From Pseudobdellovibrionaceae bacterium (GTDB lineage Bacteria > Bdellovibrionota > Bdellovibrionia > Bdellovibrionales > Bdellovibrionaceae), in NCBI GenBank assembly GCA_030158485.1, contig JAOASS010000004.1, positions 124,001 to 188,000 on the forward strand: a stretch of DNA of 64,000 bases, written 5' to 3'. Shown one piece after another: positions 1 through 10,080 of this stretch. A program made the translations under genes and the position numbers. Positions within the stretch are counted from its first letter, which is position 1. The number at the start of each line of letters is the position of its first letter. Below the pieces are notes generated by a model. That model was not told the DNA's origin and did not search any database. It saw nothing but the letters and a program-made list of their open reading frames with translations.

Positions 1-101
1 CGACCATGCTCAACAAGTGAAGTCATAAGACCGCGCATAAGAGCAAGTCTTGATTTTGTATCACGATTAAATTTTTTAACTCTTCTTCTATGGGACGACA
101 T
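1..101 (-). CDS. rplQ: 50S ribosomal protein L17, N-terminal part
   Basis: Only the first 33 codons are in the window; the gene runs off the left edge. The visible start reads MSSHRRRVKKFNRDTKSRL, which fits the basic N-terminus of L17 (usually MRHRK...LNR). Its position directly after rpoA is the universal end of the alpha operon, and that context makes the call secure despite the short stretch. L17 is a late-assembling protein at the exit side of the large subunit. Confidence 0.88.
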   Translation of the reverse strand, partial: MSSHRRRVKKFNRDTKSRLALMRGLMTSLVEHG

Positions 102-110
102 ATTTTACCC

Positions 111-1148
111 CTAAACCTGCTCACGCTTTGTAGTTATTTGCGGAGCTGTGTTTGGATCCCAACCTGGAGGAGGCCAACCATCGATCTTCATACCAAGACC
201 AAGCCCCATTTCAGTTAGAATCTCTTTGATTTCGTTCAATGATTTACGACCAAAGTTCTTCGTCTTAAGCATTTCAGCCTCAGAACGAACAACTAATTCG
301 CCTATGAAGCGAATATTGGCATTCTTCAAGCAATTTGCTGAACGAACAGAAAGTTCAAGGTCATCAACTGAACGAAACAAATTTTCATTAAGTTGCGGAG
401 AAGAAGGATCTCTTTTTTCTTCTTGAGGCTCCATCGCCTCATCGAAAGTAAGAAAAATTTGAAGCTGCTCTTTCATAATTTTAGAAGCTAGGGAGATAGT
501 CTCTTCTGGCTTGAGAGATCCATCAGTCCATACTTCCAAAGTCAATGCATCATAATCAGTTCTTTGGCCAACACGAGCATTTGAAACCGCGTAATTCACT
601 TTGCGAATCGGGCTGAATAAAGCATCAACACCAATGAATCCAACGGGTAAATCACTTTCACGGTTTTCAACTGGAACGTAACCGCGGCCAAAAGCTACGA
701 TTATTTCTGCGTTGAAATTCGCACTTGCACCCAAAGTTGCAATATGTTGGTCCTTATTTAAAATTTCGATTTTATCAGTGACTTGAATGTCCGCAGCCGT
801 CACCTTTCCAGGTCCCTTTTTAGAGATCTTTAAAGTCACAGGCTCAGATGTGTACTGCTTAAAGCGAACTTCTTTTAAGTTCAAAATGATATCAGTTACA
901 TCCTCCAGAACATCTGGAATTGTTGTGAACTCGTGTAGAACGCCATCGAAGCGAACTGCCGAAACAGCAGACCCCATCATGGAACTCAACAGAATTCGAC
1001 GAAGAGAATTGCCAAGTGTCACACCGAAACCGCGCTCAAGTGGACGAATGACAAACTTTCCGTACTCATCACGGAGAGATTCTTTATCAACCTCAAAACC
1101 TTTAGGCTTAATAAGATCTCTCCAGAATTTATAATAGTGCTCTTGCAT
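111..1148 (-). CDS. rpoA: RNA polymerase subunit alpha
   Basis: Assembly platform of RNA polymerase. The N-terminal domain (about residues 1-235) carries the dimerisation signature [18 protein letters not shown] flexible acidic/proline linker follows, then the C-terminal domain (about 265-330) that binds UP elements and activators, recognisable from [16 protein letters not shown] and the [13 protein letters not shown] helix. Length 345 is slightly above the usual 330 because of a short C-terminal tail. An AGGGG Shine-Dalgarno lies 7 bases before the ATG. It lies between rpsD and rplQ in the alpha operon. Confidence 0.98.
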   Translation of the reverse strand: MQEHYYKFWRDLIKPKGFEVDKESLRDEYGKFVIRPLERGFGVTLGNSLRRILLSSMMGSAVSAVRFDGVLHEFTTIPDVLEDVTDIILNLKEVRFKQYTSEPVTLKISKKGPGKVTAADIQVTDKIEILNKDQHIATLGASANFNAEIIVAFGRGYVPVENRESDLPVGFIGVDALFSPIRKVNYAVSNARVGQRTDYDALTLEVWTDGSLKPEETISLASKIMKEQLQIFLTFDEAMEPQEEKRDPSSPQLNENLFRSVDDLELSVRSANCLKNANIRFIGELVVRSEAEMLKTKNFGRKSLNEIKEILTEMGLGLGMKIDGWPPPGWDPNTAPQITTKREQV

Positions 1149-1172
1149 AGGTTAACCCCTGACTTGTAAATC

Positions 1173-1799
1173 TTAACGAGAATAGTATTCTACAACCATG
1201 TTTTCTTCTACCGGAGCTGTGACTTCATCCCGAGTTGGAACATCTTTCACTAGCCCTGAGAATTGACCATGATTTGCTTCTAACCACGATGGAATTGTAC
1301 GACGACTCACTGCTTGAATAGCAGCCAAAACCCGCGTGTGCCCCATAGCTTGACCCGTCAACTGTATGGCATCACCTTTTTCGACCAGTAAGCTGGGAAT
1401 GTTAGCGCGCTTGCCATTAAGTAGTACGTGATTGTGCTTAACAAGTTGTCGAGCTTCGCGACGAGAATTTGCGTAGCCTAATGTGTAAAGTACGTTATCG
1501 AGTCTCATTTCAAGAGACTTGAGTAGCGCTAATCCAGTCAAATCTTTTGATTTAGAAGCATTATCAAAATAACGGCTAAATTGCTTTTCAGAAAGTCCAT
1601 ACCATCTTTTTGTTTTTTGCTTTTCACGAAGCTGAAGAGCAAAATCAGAAAATTTAATTCTCTGTTGGCCATGCTGGCCTGGTGGATAGGGCCGGCGTTC
1701 AAAAGAACATTTGTCTGTGTAGCAACGGTCACCTTTTAAAAACAGCTTAGCGTTTTCACGGCGACATAGTTTACACACACTATCATTAATGCAGCTCAC
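1173..1799 (-). CDS. rpsD: 30S ribosomal protein S4
   Basis: Primary 16S rRNA binder of the 5' domain and, in many bacteria, repressor of the alpha operon. Starts with GTG behind an AGGAG six bases upstream. The N-terminus has four cysteines in a CxxC...C...C arrangement (residues about 9-31), the zinc-binding form of S4. The S4 RNA-binding domain (about 95-155) contains MRLDNVLYTLGYANSRREAR. Length 208 is typical. Confidence 0.98.
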   Translation of the reverse strand: MSCINDSVCKLCRRENAKLFLKGDRCYTDKCSFERRPYPPGQHGQQRIKFSDFALQLREKQKTKRWYGLSEKQFSRYFDNASKSKDLTGLALLKSLEMRLDNVLYTLGYANSRREARQLVKHNHVLLNGKRANIPSLLVEKGDAIQLTGQAMGHTRVLAAIQAVSRRTIPSWLEANHGQFSGLVKDVPTRDEVTAPVEENMVVEYYSR

Positions 1800-1818
1800 T
1801 GATTACTCCTGTTAATTA

Positions 1819-2214
1819 TTAAATTCTACGACGCTTAGGTGGGCGACATCCGTTGTGAGGAATTGGAGTTGTATCTTTCATAGAAAGTACTTTCATTCCA
1901 ATTGCAGCAATCGCTCGGATTGCGGGCTCACGACCAGCTCCTGGGCCAGTCAAAAAGACATCACACGATTTCATACCAGCATCCATAGCTTTCTTTGCGG
2001 CGTCTTCAGCAGCCATTTGCGCGGCAAAAGGTGTACCTTTACGGCTTCCTTTGAAGCCCAAGTGTCCTGCAGAGGACCAAGACACAGTATCACCCTTCGG
2101 ATCTGTCATTGTAACAATGACATTACCAAAACCAGCCTGGATGTAGCAATTTCCTTGCGGTACGTTTTTCTTAACTTTTTTCTTAGTAGTTTGTTTTTTT
2201 TCTACAGTGTTCAT
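1819..2214 (-). CDS. rpsK: 30S ribosomal protein S11
   Basis: Platform protein of the small subunit near the mRNA exit site. The central signature [16 protein letters not shown] and the universal C-terminal end [15 protein letters not shown] are intact. The N-terminus has a lysine-rich extension. Length 131 is normal. It follows rpsM in the alpha operon with a 36-base spacer and has AGGAG about 10 bases before the ATG. Confidence 0.98.
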   Translation of the reverse strand: MNTVEKKQTTKKKVKKNVPQGNCYIQAGFGNVIVTMTDPKGDTVSWSSAGHLGFKGSRKGTPFAAQMAAEDAAKKAMDAGMKSCDVFLTGPGAGREPAIRAIAAIGMKVLSMKDTTPIPHNGCRPPKRRRI

Positions 2215-2250
2215 TTCGTAAGGCTCCTCATGTTGCCTGCTATAGCCGCT

Positions 2251-2625
2251 TTATACTGCTTTTTTCTTATTCGCTACTGTCTTCTTTGGACCTTTACGAG
2301 TACGCGCGTTAGAGCGCGTATTCTGGCCACGAACTGGAAGACCTTTGCGATGTCGTATTCCACGAAAGCAATTAAGATCCATAAGACGTTTAATAGACAT
2401 ACCAATATCGCGTCTGAGATCACCTTCAATTTTAAAACTTTGCTCAACGTAAGCGCGAATTTTTGCGATATGATCATCTGTTAAATTATCTGTGCGTAAA
2501 GTTTCTGGAATATTTGCTACTTTGCAGATATCACGAGCGCGCTTGCGCCCAATTCCAAAAATATACGTGAGAGCAATTTCAATGCGCTTGTTTCTAGGAA
2601 GATCAACGCCAGCTATACGAGCCAT
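2251..2625 (-). CDS. rpsM: 30S ribosomal protein S13
   Basis: Head protein of the small subunit that contacts the P-site tRNA and 50S bridges. The start [20 protein letters not shown], the helix-two-turn-helix region, and the basic tail ([18 protein letters not shown]) are all present. Length 124 is slightly over the usual 118. First large gene of the alpha operon, three bases after the rpmJ stop; its ribosome site AGGCAGGG lies inside the end of rpmJ, suggesting coupled translation. Confidence 0.98.
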   Translation of the reverse strand: MARIAGVDLPRNKRIEIALTYIFGIGRKRARDICKVANIPETLRTDNLTDDHIAKIRAYVEQSFKIEGDLRRDIGMSIKRLMDLNCFRGIRHRKGLPVRGQNTRSNARTRKGPKKTVANKKKAV

Positions 2626-2628
2626 TTT

Positions 2629-2742
2629 TTAGCCCTGCCTTTGCTTGTGTTTAGAGTTTTCGCAAATAACGCGGATAACGCCTTTGCGCTTAATAACTTT
2701 GCACTTGTTGCAAATTTTCTTTACCGATGGTCGGACTTTCAT
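2629..2742 (-). CDS. rpmJ: 50S ribosomal protein L36
   Basis: A 37-codon gene reading [20 protein letters not shown] and ending in KHKQRQG. The CxxC pair, a third Cys and a His form the zinc-binding type of L36. It sits between adk and rpsM, the usual place. infA, which in many bacteria precedes rpmJ, is absent here: the 59 bases between the adk stop and this start hold no gene. Confidence 0.95.
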   Translation of the reverse strand: MKVRPSVKKICNKCKVIKRKGVIRVICENSKHKQRQG

Positions 2743-2801
2743 TTATTTACCCTCATTCGAGAATCAAGGGACGAAATCTAGCACCAAAAACGAAACAATG
2801 T

Positions 2802-3437
2802 CTAGCTGATTAAAGCACTAATTGACATATAAACATTTTCAGTATCTCGATTGCCATCCACTTCTACGTATAATCCCGTTTTTTTGTAATAATTTTTAAG
2901 TGGCATCGTAAATTCCTCATATGTTTTGAGGCGATTTGCGATAACATCTTCTTTGTCATCATTTCTTTGGACAACATCTCCACCACAAGAGTCACATATA
3001 TCTGCCTTAGCAGAAGGCTTTGACTCAATATGATAGACCGTCCCGCAACTCTTGCAAACTCTACGTCCTGTAAGTCGTGACAAGAGAGCTTGGTAAGGTA
3101 CCTCTAAAAAGATGGCCTTGCCGATTTTCACTTGCAATTTTTTCAAGAGGCCATCCAAAGCCTCTGCTTGATTAACAGTTCTAGGAAATCCGTCTAAAAT
3201 TATAGAACCTGTATTCTTTTTTAAAACTTCTTCTACCATTCCAATTACTATCGAATCTGGTACAAGTTCGCCTTTATCCATATAGGATTGAGCTTGCAGC
3301 CCTAATTCAGTTTTATTCTTGATGGCTGCTCGAAACAAATCTCCTGTACTAATCTGCGACATTTTCTTTCGCTCTATTAATATTGAGGACTGAGTTCCTT
3401 TGCCCGCACCAGGAGCACCAAAAAGGATAATGTTCAA
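2802..3437 (-). CDS. adk: Adenylate kinase
   Basis: Interconverts ATP + AMP and 2 ADP in the cytoplasm. The P-loop GAPGAGKGT lies at residues 8-16, the AMP-binding motif LDGFPRT at 81-87, and the LID domain carries four cysteines (128, 131, 148, 151) in two CxxC pairs, the zinc-stabilised long form. Length 211 is typical. The start overlaps the secY stop by four bases (ATGA), so the two are probably translationally coupled, as in many spc operons. Confidence 0.98.
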   Translation of the reverse strand: MNIILFGAPGAGKGTQSSILIERKKMSQISTGDLFRAAIKNKTELGLQAQSYMDKGELVPDSIVIGMVEEVLKKNTGSIILDGFPRTVNQAEALDGLLKKLQVKIGKAIFLEVPYQALLSRLTGRRVCKSCGTVYHIESKPSAKADICDSCGGDVVQRNDDKEDVIANRLKTYEEFTMPLKNYYKKTGLYVEVDGNRDTENVYMSISALIS

Positions 3438-4759
3438 AACTGAACCCTCCTGCTGCGAATTTTAGCGCCTTTCATAAAGCCTTCATATTTTGTTGTAAGC
3501 AAATGAGATTGAATCTGCTGAGCAGTATCCAAAGCAACACCCACAAGAATAAGCAAACTTGTCCCACCGAAGTAAAATGGAAGTTGAAAATAACTAGAAA
3601 GAACCACTGGAAGCACACAAACTGTACTTAAGTATACACAACCAGCTACATTTACACGCTCTAGAACACGCTCAATATACTCGGAAGTGCTTGAGCCTGC
3701 ACGAACGCCAGGAATAAAACCACCATACTTTTTTAAATTCTCAGCGACTTCTTTAGAGTTGAAAACAATTTCTGTGTAAAAAAAGCTAAAGAAAACAATA
3801 AGAGCCACAAATAGAATATTAAAGATTACCCCACTAGGATTTAAAGAATCTTGCAAAGCTTTGAGCCATGGCGTGCTAGTGAAGTTTGCCATTGTTGCTG
3901 GAAACATAAGTAACGAGCTTGCGAAAATAGGTGGAATGACTCCTGAAAAATTAATTTTGATTGGTAAGTGGCTAGTCGGTGCAGCCATAGACTGCGGTCC
4001 CATTTGCCCACGTTGAGAATACTGAATTGTGATACGCCTTTGCGCAACTTCCATGTAAATCACCGCCGCAATAGTGGCGATCATAAAAATAAGAATTAAT
4101 AAAGCTACGATAGCCTTGAGCTCTCCAGTGGAAATAAGCTCGTACATTCTCATCGCACTTGTTGGAATTGACGCGGCGATGCCGGTAAAAATAATCAAAG
4201 ACGTTCCGTTGCCAATTCCACGATCTGTAATTTGCTCGCCTAACCACATCACAAAACATGTTCCTGCAGTGAGCGTTAAAATTGTCATAAGCTTGAAGGG
4301 AAGTAAGCCTACAACAGGAGAGAGCACTAATTTTTCACCTGCTGGTCCTGCCGAATTCATGAGCCAAGTGCTCATTCCGTAGCCCTGAACAATAGCTAGC
4401 AATATGGTTGCGTAGCGCGTGTACTGCTGGATTTTTTTTTGTCCAGATGCACCCTCTTTTTTCAGTGATTCTAAAGCGGGAACAGCAGAAGTTAAAAGTT
4501 GAAAAATAATTGAGGCTGAAATATACGGCATTATTCCCAAAGCAAAAACACTAAATTGCTCAAGAGCTCCGCCTGTAAAAGTATTGAACAAACCAAAGAT
4601 ACCTGCGTTTTGAGCTTTAAAAAACGCCATAACAGCATTTGCATCCACACCTGGAGTTGGAACGTGTACACCAAGTCTGTATACCGCTAACATTCCAAGC
4701 GTAAACAAAATCCGTTTTGTTAATTCTGAATTCTTGTTGCCATTCTCGTTGAGAGCCAT
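3434..4759 (-). CDS. secY: Protein translocase subunit SecY
   Basis: Central channel of the Sec translocon in the inner membrane. The 441-residue protein shows about ten hydrophobic segments, the plug-region text [20 protein letters not shown], and the cytoplasmic loop [20 protein letters not shown] that contacts SecA and ribosomes. AAGGA lies 8 bases before the ATG. Penultimate spc-operon gene here, between rplO and adk. Confidence 0.98.
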   Translation of the reverse strand: MALNENGNKNSELTKRILFTLGMLAVYRLGVHVPTPGVDANAVMAFFKAQNAGIFGLFNTFTGGALEQFSVFALGIMPYISASIIFQLLTSAVPALESLKKEGASGQKKIQQYTRYATILLAIVQGYGMSTWLMNSAGPAGEKLVLSPVVGLLPFKLMTILTLTAGTCFVMWLGEQITDRGIGNGTSLIIFTGIAASIPTSAMRMYELISTGELKAIVALLILIFMIATIAAVIYMEVAQRRITIQYSQRGQMGPQSMAAPTSHLPIKINFSGVIPPIFASSLLMFPATMANFTSTPWLKALQDSLNPSGVIFNILFVALIVFFSFFYTEIVFNSKEVAENLKKYGGFIPGVRAGSSTSEYIERVLERVNVAGCVYLSTVCVLPVVLSSYFQLPFYFGGTSLLILVGVALDTAQQIQSHLLTTKYEGFMKGAKIRSRRVQF

Positions 4760-4797
4760 CCAATGATTCCTTCGAATAGAAAGTTATTCTACTAAAA

Positions 4798-5241
4798 TTA
4801 AAGACCTAAAACTTCTACTTTGCCGCCAGCTTTTTCAATTGCATCTTTTGCTTTAGCACTAAACTTGTGAGCTTTTACTGTCACTGCAGATTTAACTTCA
4901 CCGTTTGCTAGAATTTTAACTAAAGCTGTTTTTTTAACTAAACCTGCTTTTGCAAGAGTTTCAGGATTGATTTCACCCTTAACTTTTAAAAAGTCAGCCA
5001 AGTTAACAATTTCATACTTAGTTTCGAACGCAACGTTACTGAAACCAAACTTAGGTAAACGACGATGCAAAGGAGTCTGACCACCTTCAAAACCACGGCG
5101 AATACTTCCGCCTGAACGCTGTGTCTGACCCTTGCCACCCTTACCAGAGTAGCCACCTAAGCCTGAACCTATTCCACGACCTACTCTTTTTCGGTAGTGA
5201 GTCGATCCATCTGCAGGAGATAATTTGCTTAATAAACTCAT
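4798..5241 (-). CDS. rplO: 50S ribosomal protein L15
   Basis: Late-assembly protein of the large subunit. The glycine/arginine-rich N-terminal half (KRVGRGIGSGLGGYSGKGGK) threads into 23S rRNA; the globular C-terminal half ends IEKAGGKVEVLGL. Length 147 is typical. It lies between rpmD (9-base gap) and secY in the spc operon. Confidence 0.98.
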   Translation of the reverse strand: MSLLSKLSPADGSTHYRKRVGRGIGSGLGGYSGKGGKGQTQRSGGSIRRGFEGGQTPLHRRLPKFGFSNVAFETKYEIVNLADFLKVKGEINPETLAKAGLVKKTALVKILANGEVKSAVTVKAHKFSAKAKDAIEKAGGKVEVLGL

Positions 5242-5249
5242 AAAACTTC

Positions 5250-5438
5250 CTACTTCTTAATCACTTCAACATCAATTAAATGCTGAACTTTTAATATTTG
5301 ACCACGGTTTGCAGGGTTATCTAAAACTTCTGCAGAATGATGTCTTTTTTTAAGACCTAAACATCGAATAGTTTCACGCTGAGTTTGCGAACAAGCGATC
5401 ATAGATCTTTTTAATGTGACCTTAAATATTTTTGCCAT
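5250..5438 (-). CDS. rpmD: 50S ribosomal protein L30
   Basis: Small 62-residue large-subunit protein with the family pattern of a basic strand (KVTLKRSMIACSQTQRETIR), LGLKKRHHSAEV, and a C-terminal strand. Position between rpsE and rplO is canonical. L30 is missing in some lineages, so its presence is worth recording. Confidence 0.95.
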   Translation of the reverse strand: MAKIFKVTLKRSMIACSQTQRETIRCLGLKKRHHSAEVLDNPANRGQILKVQHLIDVEVIKK

Positions 5439-5447
5439 GAGTATTCC

Positions 5448-5900
5448 CTACTTCTGATTTCTAAGCTGTCTTAAGCCATCAAGAGTGGCACGTACAGCAT
5501 TGTGTGGATTCCGAGTTCCTACGCACTTAGTAAGAATGTCGCGAACTCCAACGGATTCTAAAATAGCTCGAACCGCTCCGCCCGCTATAACTCCAGTGCC
5601 CGCAGCCGCTGGTTTCATAACCACTTTTGCGGCTCCGAATTTTCCGATGACTTCGTGAGGAATCGTGCGGCCTTCTTTAAGTTCGACAACTTGAGAGGCT
5701 TTTTTGGCAGATCGAGAAGCTTTTCCAATTGCCTCAGGAACTTCGCCAGCTTTGCCTGTGCCAAAACCAACTTGCCCATTTTTATCACCGATAACAACAA
5801 GAGCTGCAAAAGAAAAGCGTCGGCCACCTTTCACAACTTTAGTTACACGATTGATCGCAACTACGCGTTCTTCAAATTCAGATACCACTTTATTTTCCAC
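5448..5900 (-). CDS. rpsE: 30S ribosomal protein S5
   Basis: Lines the mRNA entry tunnel and affects decoding fidelity. The double-stranded RNA-binding-like N-terminal domain contains [20 protein letters not shown], where spectinomycin-resistance changes fall in other species; the sequence there looks wild type. The C-terminal domain has the [19 protein letters not shown] motif. Length 150 is slightly short of the E. coli protein but complete. Confidence 0.98.
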   Translation of the reverse strand: MENKVVSEFEERVVAINRVTKVVKGGRRFSFAALVVIGDKNGQVGFGTGKAGEVPEAIGKASRSAKKASQVVELKEGRTIPHEVIGKFGAAKVVMKPAAAGTGVIAGGAVRAILESVGVRDILTKCVGTRNPHNAVRATLDGLRQLRNQK

Positions 5901-5909
5901 AAGTTCTCC

Positions 5910-6278
5910 TTAGAAGTTCAATCCACCTTCACGAGCAGCATCAGCCAAAGCTTTTACACGTCCATGATAGATAAATCCGTTGCGATCAAAAACAACGTTC
6001 TTAATGTTTTTTGATAAAGCTGCTTTCGCAACTTCGAGTCCCACTTTTTTAGCTTGATCTACGCCTTTAGCTGCTTCTTTAACTTTAAGAGAAGAGGCCG
6101 CAGCCAAAGTAGTCCCAGTTACATCGTTTACAACTTGTGCATACATGTGACCTGAGCTGCGAAACACAACTAGTCGTGGACGCTCTTCAGTTCCCATCAC
6201 AGTTTTACGAATACGAATTTTCTTTTTAAGACGATTCGCTTTTCTTTCAGCCGTGTGCTTACGAACTTTAATTTTCAT
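5910..6278 (-). CDS. rplR: 50S ribosomal protein L18
   Basis: 5S rRNA-binding protein of the central protuberance. The basic N-terminal tail is followed by [20 protein letters not shown] and the C-terminal [20 protein letters not shown] signature. Length 122 is normal. It sits between rplF and rpsE. Confidence 0.98.
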   Translation of the reverse strand: MKIKVRKHTAERKANRLKKKIRIRKTVMGTEERPRLVVFRSSGHMYAQVVNDVTGTTLAAASSLKVKEAAKGVDQAKKVGLEVAKAALSKNIKNVVFDRNGFIYHGRVKALADAAREGGLNF

Positions 6279-6287
6279 AATAAACTC

Positions 6288-6830
6288 CTACTTACCTGCC
6301 GACTTACCGGCTTTGCGACGGATGTTTTCACCTTGGTATCTAACGCCTTTACCAAGATAAGGCTCTGGAGGCCTGAAGGAGCGCACTTTTGCCGCAACTT
6401 GGCCAACTAAATCACGACTCGGGCCCGTAATTGAAATACTTGTCTGCTTATCGACTTTAACCTCAATGCCATCAGGGATATCAAAAATAATTTGATGACT
6501 GAAGCCCAGTGAAAGTTCTAATTTTTTACCAGCAACACTGGCCCTATAACCAACACCGTGAAGTTCTAGGACTTTTGTGAATCCTTTAGAAACACCAGTT
6601 ACAGCGTTTTGTAGCAAAGCACGGTAGAGTCCGTGAAGCGAACGGGCTTCTTTGGTTTCTTTGTTTCTAACAAGAACAATTTTCTTGCCGTCAACTTTCG
6701 CACTGACTTCAGGCTTCAACTGAATATTTAAACTGTGCTTTGCCCCTTTAACGACAACTGCGTTTCCAGGAGTTACTGTTACTTGTACTTTATCGTCAAA
6801 ATTGACGGGTGCTTTACCAACTCGTGACAT
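6288..6830 (-). CDS. rplF: 50S ribosomal protein L6
   Basis: Two-domain protein near the sarcin-ricin loop. The start SRVGKAPV, the second-domain SITGPSRDLVGQVAAKVRSF and the C-terminal PEPYLGKGVRYQGENIRRKA signature are all conserved. Length 180 is typical. Between rpsH and rplR in the spc operon. Confidence 0.98.
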   Translation of the reverse strand: MSRVGKAPVNFDDKVQVTVTPGNAVVVKGAKHSLNIQLKPEVSAKVDGKKIVLVRNKETKEARSLHGLYRALLQNAVTGVSKGFTKVLELHGVGYRASVAGKKLELSLGFSHQIIFDIPDGIEVKVDKQTSISITGPSRDLVGQVAAKVRSFRPPEPYLGKGVRYQGENIRRKAGKSAGK

Positions 6831-6837
6831 ATTTCAC

Positions 6838-7227
6838 CTACCAAATTTCACACAAAATTTCGCCACCAACATTCTTCTTAGTTGCTTCAGCACCACTCAT
6901 GATGCCTTGGCTTGTACTTAAGATAGTCATTCCAGTACCGGAACGAACATTAGGAATCTTAGTTGCGTGTACATAAACTCGACGACCTGGAGTACTTACG
7001 CTATTAATAGCAGTAATCGCAGAGCGTCCGCTTTCGTCATATTTTAAATAAACTCGCATGATTCCTTGCTTGGAATCCTTAGCTACCTTAAAAGAACGAA
7101 TAAAGCCAATATCCTGAAGGATTTGCGCAATACCAGCTCTGATTCGAGAGGCGGGAATATCTACTTTCTCATGCTTTGCCATAGAGGCATTTCGCACTTG
7201 AGTTAAAAATTGTCCGACTTTATCCAT
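6838..7227 (-). CDS. rpsH: 30S ribosomal protein S8
   Basis: Central-domain 16S rRNA binder and classical translational repressor of the spc operon in enterics. The C-terminal signature STSQGIMSGAEATKKNVGGE and IPASRIRAGIAQILQDIGFI near the N-terminus identify it. Length 129 is standard. Between rpsN and rplF with short spacers. Confidence 0.98.
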   Translation of the reverse strand: MDKVGQFLTQVRNASMAKHEKVDIPASRIRAGIAQILQDIGFIRSFKVAKDSKQGIMRVYLKYDESGRSAITAINSVSTPGRRVYVHATKIPNVRSGTGMTILSTSQGIMSGAEATKKNVGGEILCEIW

Positions 7228-7236
7228 ATTGTCCCC

Positions 7237-7542
7237 TTACCAGCTGGCCTTAGTAACTCCAGGCAATTTACCAATCAAGGCTAATTGTCTGAAAGCGATT
7301 CGAGAAAGACCAAACTTTTTATAGTTTCCACGAGGACGGCCTGATAACACGCAGCGAGTGATCACGCGGTTAGGATTAGTGTCCTTAGGAAGCTTTTGTA
7401 GCTTAACAAAAGCAGCCTGTTTTTCTTCATCACTTAGTTTCTCGTTCAAAGATTTTGCACGAAGTTCTTTTCTATATTTATAATAACGAGAAGATTTTTC
7501 TTTACGTTTATTATTTTTTTGAATTGCAGCAAGTCTAGCCAA
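7237..7542 (-). CDS. rpsN: 30S ribosomal protein S14 (long, zinc-independent form)
   Basis: Head protein of the small subunit. At 101 residues this is the long form. It has no CxxC pairs, so it is the zinc-free version. The C-terminal half [20 protein letters not shown] is highly conserved. Usual position between rplE and rpsH. Confidence 0.97.
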   Translation of the reverse strand: MARLAAIQKNNKRKEKSSRYYKYRKELRAKSLNEKLSDEEKQAAFVKLQKLPKDTNPNRVITRCVLSGRPRGNYKKFGLSRIAFRQLALIGKLPGVTKASW

Positions 7543-7553
7543 AATTCACCTCA

Positions 7554-8093
7554 TTACTTTCTGAAAGGCATACCGAGTGCTTCTAACAAAGCTCTGCCTT
7601 CTGCGTCCGTTGGAGCCGAAGTACAGATCGTGATATTCATACCACGTACTTTGTCGACTTTGTCATAGTTAATTTCTGGAAATACAATTTGTTCTTTAAG
7701 ACCCATGTTGTAATTACCGCGGCCATCAAACCCTTTTGATGGAAGACCACGGAAGTCACGAACGCGAGGTAAGGCTAAGTTGTTCAACTTATCTAAGAAG
7801 AACCACATCTTATCACGGCGTAAAGTTACACGAACTCCAATCGCCAAGCCTTTTCTCAACTTGAAGTTTGAAATCGCTTTCTTAGATTTAGTGATAACTG
7901 CTTTTTGACCTGCAATGGTCGAAATCTCGTCCGCAACGTTATTCAAAACTTTTGGATTCTGAACAGCTTCGCCAGTACAAACGCTAATGATGATTTTCTC
8001 TAGGCGAGGAACCTGCATTGAGCTTGTGTATCCCTGTTTTTTCATCAAATCAGGTACGATTTCTTTTGTATATTTATCTTGTAACCGATTCAC
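7554..8093 (-). CDS. rplE: 50S ribosomal protein L5
   Basis: 5S rRNA-binding protein of the central protuberance that touches the P-site tRNA. Conserved segments include [14 protein letters not shown], the [11 protein letters not shown] loop, and the C-terminal [19 protein letters not shown]. Length 179 is normal. Immediately upstream is rplN rather than rplX, so the canonical L14-L24-L5 order is broken by absence of L24. Confidence 0.98.
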   Translation of the reverse strand: MNRLQDKYTKEIVPDLMKKQGYTSSMQVPRLEKIIISVCTGEAVQNPKVLNNVADEISTIAGQKAVITKSKKAISNFKLRKGLAIGVRVTLRRDKMWFFLDKLNNLALPRVRDFRGLPSKGFDGRGNYNMGLKEQIVFPEINYDKVDKVRGMNITICTSAPTDAEGRALLEALGMPFRK

Positions 8094-8127
8094 ATTTTAC
8101 CTCTAATTCCGACGGAATTTGCACATT

Positions 8128-8496
8128 CTAAAGTACTTCAGGAGCCAAAGACACGATCTTCACGAATTGCTTCGCACGAAGTTCACGCGCCACTGGTCCA
8201 AAAATACGAGTTCCAATAGGCTCTTTAGCTGCGTTAATTAACACGGCCGAATTGTCATCAAACCGGATATAAGATCCGTCTGCTCGTCTCAGCTTGTGAA
8301 TTGTTCTAACAACAACCGCTTTTGCCACATCGCCCTTCTTAACTTTTGAGTTAGGAAGAGCTTCTTTAATAGATACAACAATAATATCGCCAATCGAAGC
8401 GACTCTTTTATGAGAGCCACCTAAAACTTTGATACACTGAACTTCTTTAGCTCCAGAGTTATCAGCAACATTTAATCGAGTTTGCATTTGAATCAT
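8128..8496 (-). CDS. rplN: 50S ribosomal protein L14
   Basis: Large-subunit protein at the inter-subunit face near the GTPase centre. The sequence begins [20 protein letters not shown] and carries the signature [20 protein letters not shown]. Length 122 is standard. The 34 bases after its stop lead straight to rplE with no room for rplX. Confidence 0.98.
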   Translation of the reverse strand: MIQMQTRLNVADNSGAKEVQCIKVLGGSHKRVASIGDIIVVSIKEALPNSKVKKGDVAKAVVVRTIHKLRRADGSYIRFDDNSAVLINAAKEPIGTRIFGPVARELRAKQFVKIVSLAPEVL

Positions 8497-8510
8497 ATTA
8501 GCCTCGACCC

Positions 8511-8801
8511 TTATTTCGCTTGTTCCACAACTTCAGACAAAGCCCAACGCTTAGTCTTACTGAGTGGACGTGTTTCATGAATACGCACTATATCACCAAT
8601 TTTAGCCTGACTATTTTCGTCATGCGCCTTGAACACAGAAGTTTTTTTCAAAAACTTTCCGTACTTTTTGTGACGAACCATTCTGTACACCAGAACTGAA
8701 ATCGTTTTTTGCATCTTATTGCTGACAACTTCACCAACAACTTCGATCTTACGACCGCGGGGAGCTAGTTCTTTTTGTTCAGCAGCTTGCTTTTTTGCCA
8801 T
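8511..8801 (-). CDS. rpsQ: 30S ribosomal protein S17
   Basis: Early 16S rRNA 5'-domain binder with an OB fold. Recognised from [20 protein letters not shown] and the C-terminal [18 protein letters not shown]. Length 96 includes a short charged N-terminal extension. Between rpmC and rplN. Confidence 0.97.
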   Translation of the reverse strand: MAKKQAAEQKELAPRGRKIEVVGEVVSNKMQKTISVLVYRMVRHKKYGKFLKKTSVFKAHDENSQAKIGDIVRIHETRPLSKTKRWALSEVVEQAK

Positions 8802-8812
8802 AAAATCCTACC

Positions 8813-9016
8813 TTAAGAAGACTTCTTTGAAGTTGCTTTGCCCACAATCGCCGTATTAATTCGAGCGATATCTCGACGCAATTGACGAATCTGAAGAGGA
8901 CTCGACATCTGGCCAATGGAGTTTTTCATACGAGCTTCGAAAAGTTGTTCACTTAAAACTGAACGTTTCTTCATAAGCTCTGTTACTGACATATCTTTAA
9001 TTTCTGTAAATTTCAT
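8813..9016 (-). CDS. rpmC: 50S ribosomal protein L29
   Basis: Small helical protein at the peptide exit tunnel rim that helps dock trigger factor and SRP. 67 residues; the helix-pair signature QIRQLRRDIARINTAI is clear. It begins two bases after rplP ends and precedes rpsQ. Confidence 0.96.
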   Translation of the reverse strand: MKFTEIKDMSVTELMKKRSVLSEQLFEARMKNSIGQMSSPLQIRQLRRDIARINTAIVGKATSKKSS

Positions 9017-9018
9017 AA

Positions 9019-9426
9019 TTACTCCCGCACCAGGAAACGAGTTTTGAAAGGAAGCTTGTGCATTGCTCTTTCAAAAGCCTCTTTTGCTTGTTCACGAGTT
9101 ACACCATTCATTTCAAATAAAACTTTACCAGGTAAGCAACGCGCAACCCAAAACTCTGGGTTGCCTTTACCGCTACCCATTCGAGTTTCAGCAGGCTTTT
9201 TAGTAACTGGTAAATTAGGAAACACTCGAACCCAAACTTTTCCACCACGCTTAACAGATCGGGAAATTGCAATACGAGCAGCTTCTAGCTGGCGAGCTGT
9301 TAAGCGACCCTCTTCGATTGCTTGTAGACCGTAGTCTCCAAAATCCAAATTTGCTCCGCGAACTGCGAAACCACGAGCTCGACCAATAAACTGCTTACGC
9401 CATTTAACTCTCTTAGGACTTAACAC
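9019..9426 (-). CDS. rplP: 50S ribosomal protein L16
   Basis: Large-subunit protein that positions the A-site tRNA elbow. I place the start at a GTG (position 9426) giving [12 protein letters not shown], which matches the family N-terminus; an AGGAGG lies about 7 bases upstream inside the end of rpsC. This gives 135 residues and a 14-base overlap with rpsC. A longer reading with seven extra residues from 9447 exists but lacks the family start. The C-terminal [19 protein letters not shown] motif is intact. Confidence 0.97.
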   Translation of the reverse strand: MLSPKRVKWRKQFIGRARGFAVRGANLDFGDYGLQAIEEGRLTARQLEAARIAISRSVKRGGKVWVRVFPNLPVTKKPAETRMGSGKGNPEFWVARCLPGKVLFEMNGVTREQAKEAFERAMHKLPFKTRFLVRE

Positions 9427-10078
9427 GGCCAGCCTCCTCAACCTCACGGGCAGACATAATGTCTCCCTTGTAGATCCAAACTTTCATTCCAATAATTCCA
9501 TAAGCCGTTAATGCTTCTGCTGTGCCGTAATCAATATCAGCACGGAGAGTATGCAACGGAACACTTTTTTCATTATACCACTCTGAACGAGCAATCTCTG
9601 CCCCATCCAAACGACCTGATACACGAACTTTAATACCACGGACTCCGCCCTTAATTGCAGCCGCTATCGCTTTTTTCAAAGCGCGTCTCCATGAAATGCG
9701 CTTCTCTAATTGAAGAGCTATGTTTTCAGCAACTAATTGAGCATCAACGTCTGGCTTACGGATTTCTTGAATACTCAAGAATACTTCGTTTGGAGTTAAT
9801 TTTTGAACTTCAGCCTTTAAAGCATCGATTCCAGTTCCTTTTTTACCGATAACAACACCCGGACGAGCAGTTGAAATAATGAGCTTTACTTTTTTAGCAG
9901 CTCTTTCAACCTCTATTTTAGCAACACCTGCGTGCTTCAATTTTGCTTTTAAATAACTACGCAATCTTAAGTCTTCGTGCAAATTATCGTAATATGTTTG
10001 ACCTTTTGCATACCAACGTGAGTCCCAAGTTCGAATTACGCCAAGTCTTAAGCCTATCGGATTAACTTTTTGTCCCAC
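9413..10078 (-). CDS. rpsC: 30S ribosomal protein S3
   Basis: Head protein at the mRNA entry with a KH domain. Starts [20 protein letters not shown]. The KH-loop [20 protein letters not shown] and C-terminal RAIKKGGVRG-type segment (here [20 protein letters not shown]) are present. Length 221. Its last codons contain the ribosome-binding site and start of rplP. Confidence 0.98.
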   Translation of the reverse strand: MGQKVNPIGLRLGVIRTWDSRWYAKGQTYYDNLHEDLRLRSYLKAKLKHAGVAKIEVERAAKKVKLIISTARPGVVIGKKGTGIDALKAEVQKLTPNEVFLSIQEIRKPDVDAQLVAENIALQLEKRISWRRALKKAIAAAIKGGVRGIKVRVSGRLDGAEIARSEWYNEKSVPLHTLRADIDYGTAEALTAYGIIGMKVWIYKGDIMSAREVEEAGRVKS

Positions 10079-10080
10079 GC

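Noticed and set aside
2250-2640. Alternative frames opposite and within rpsM, rpsK and other ribosomal genes
   Set aside because: They lack ribosome sites and family patterns, and lie wholly within conserved genes.
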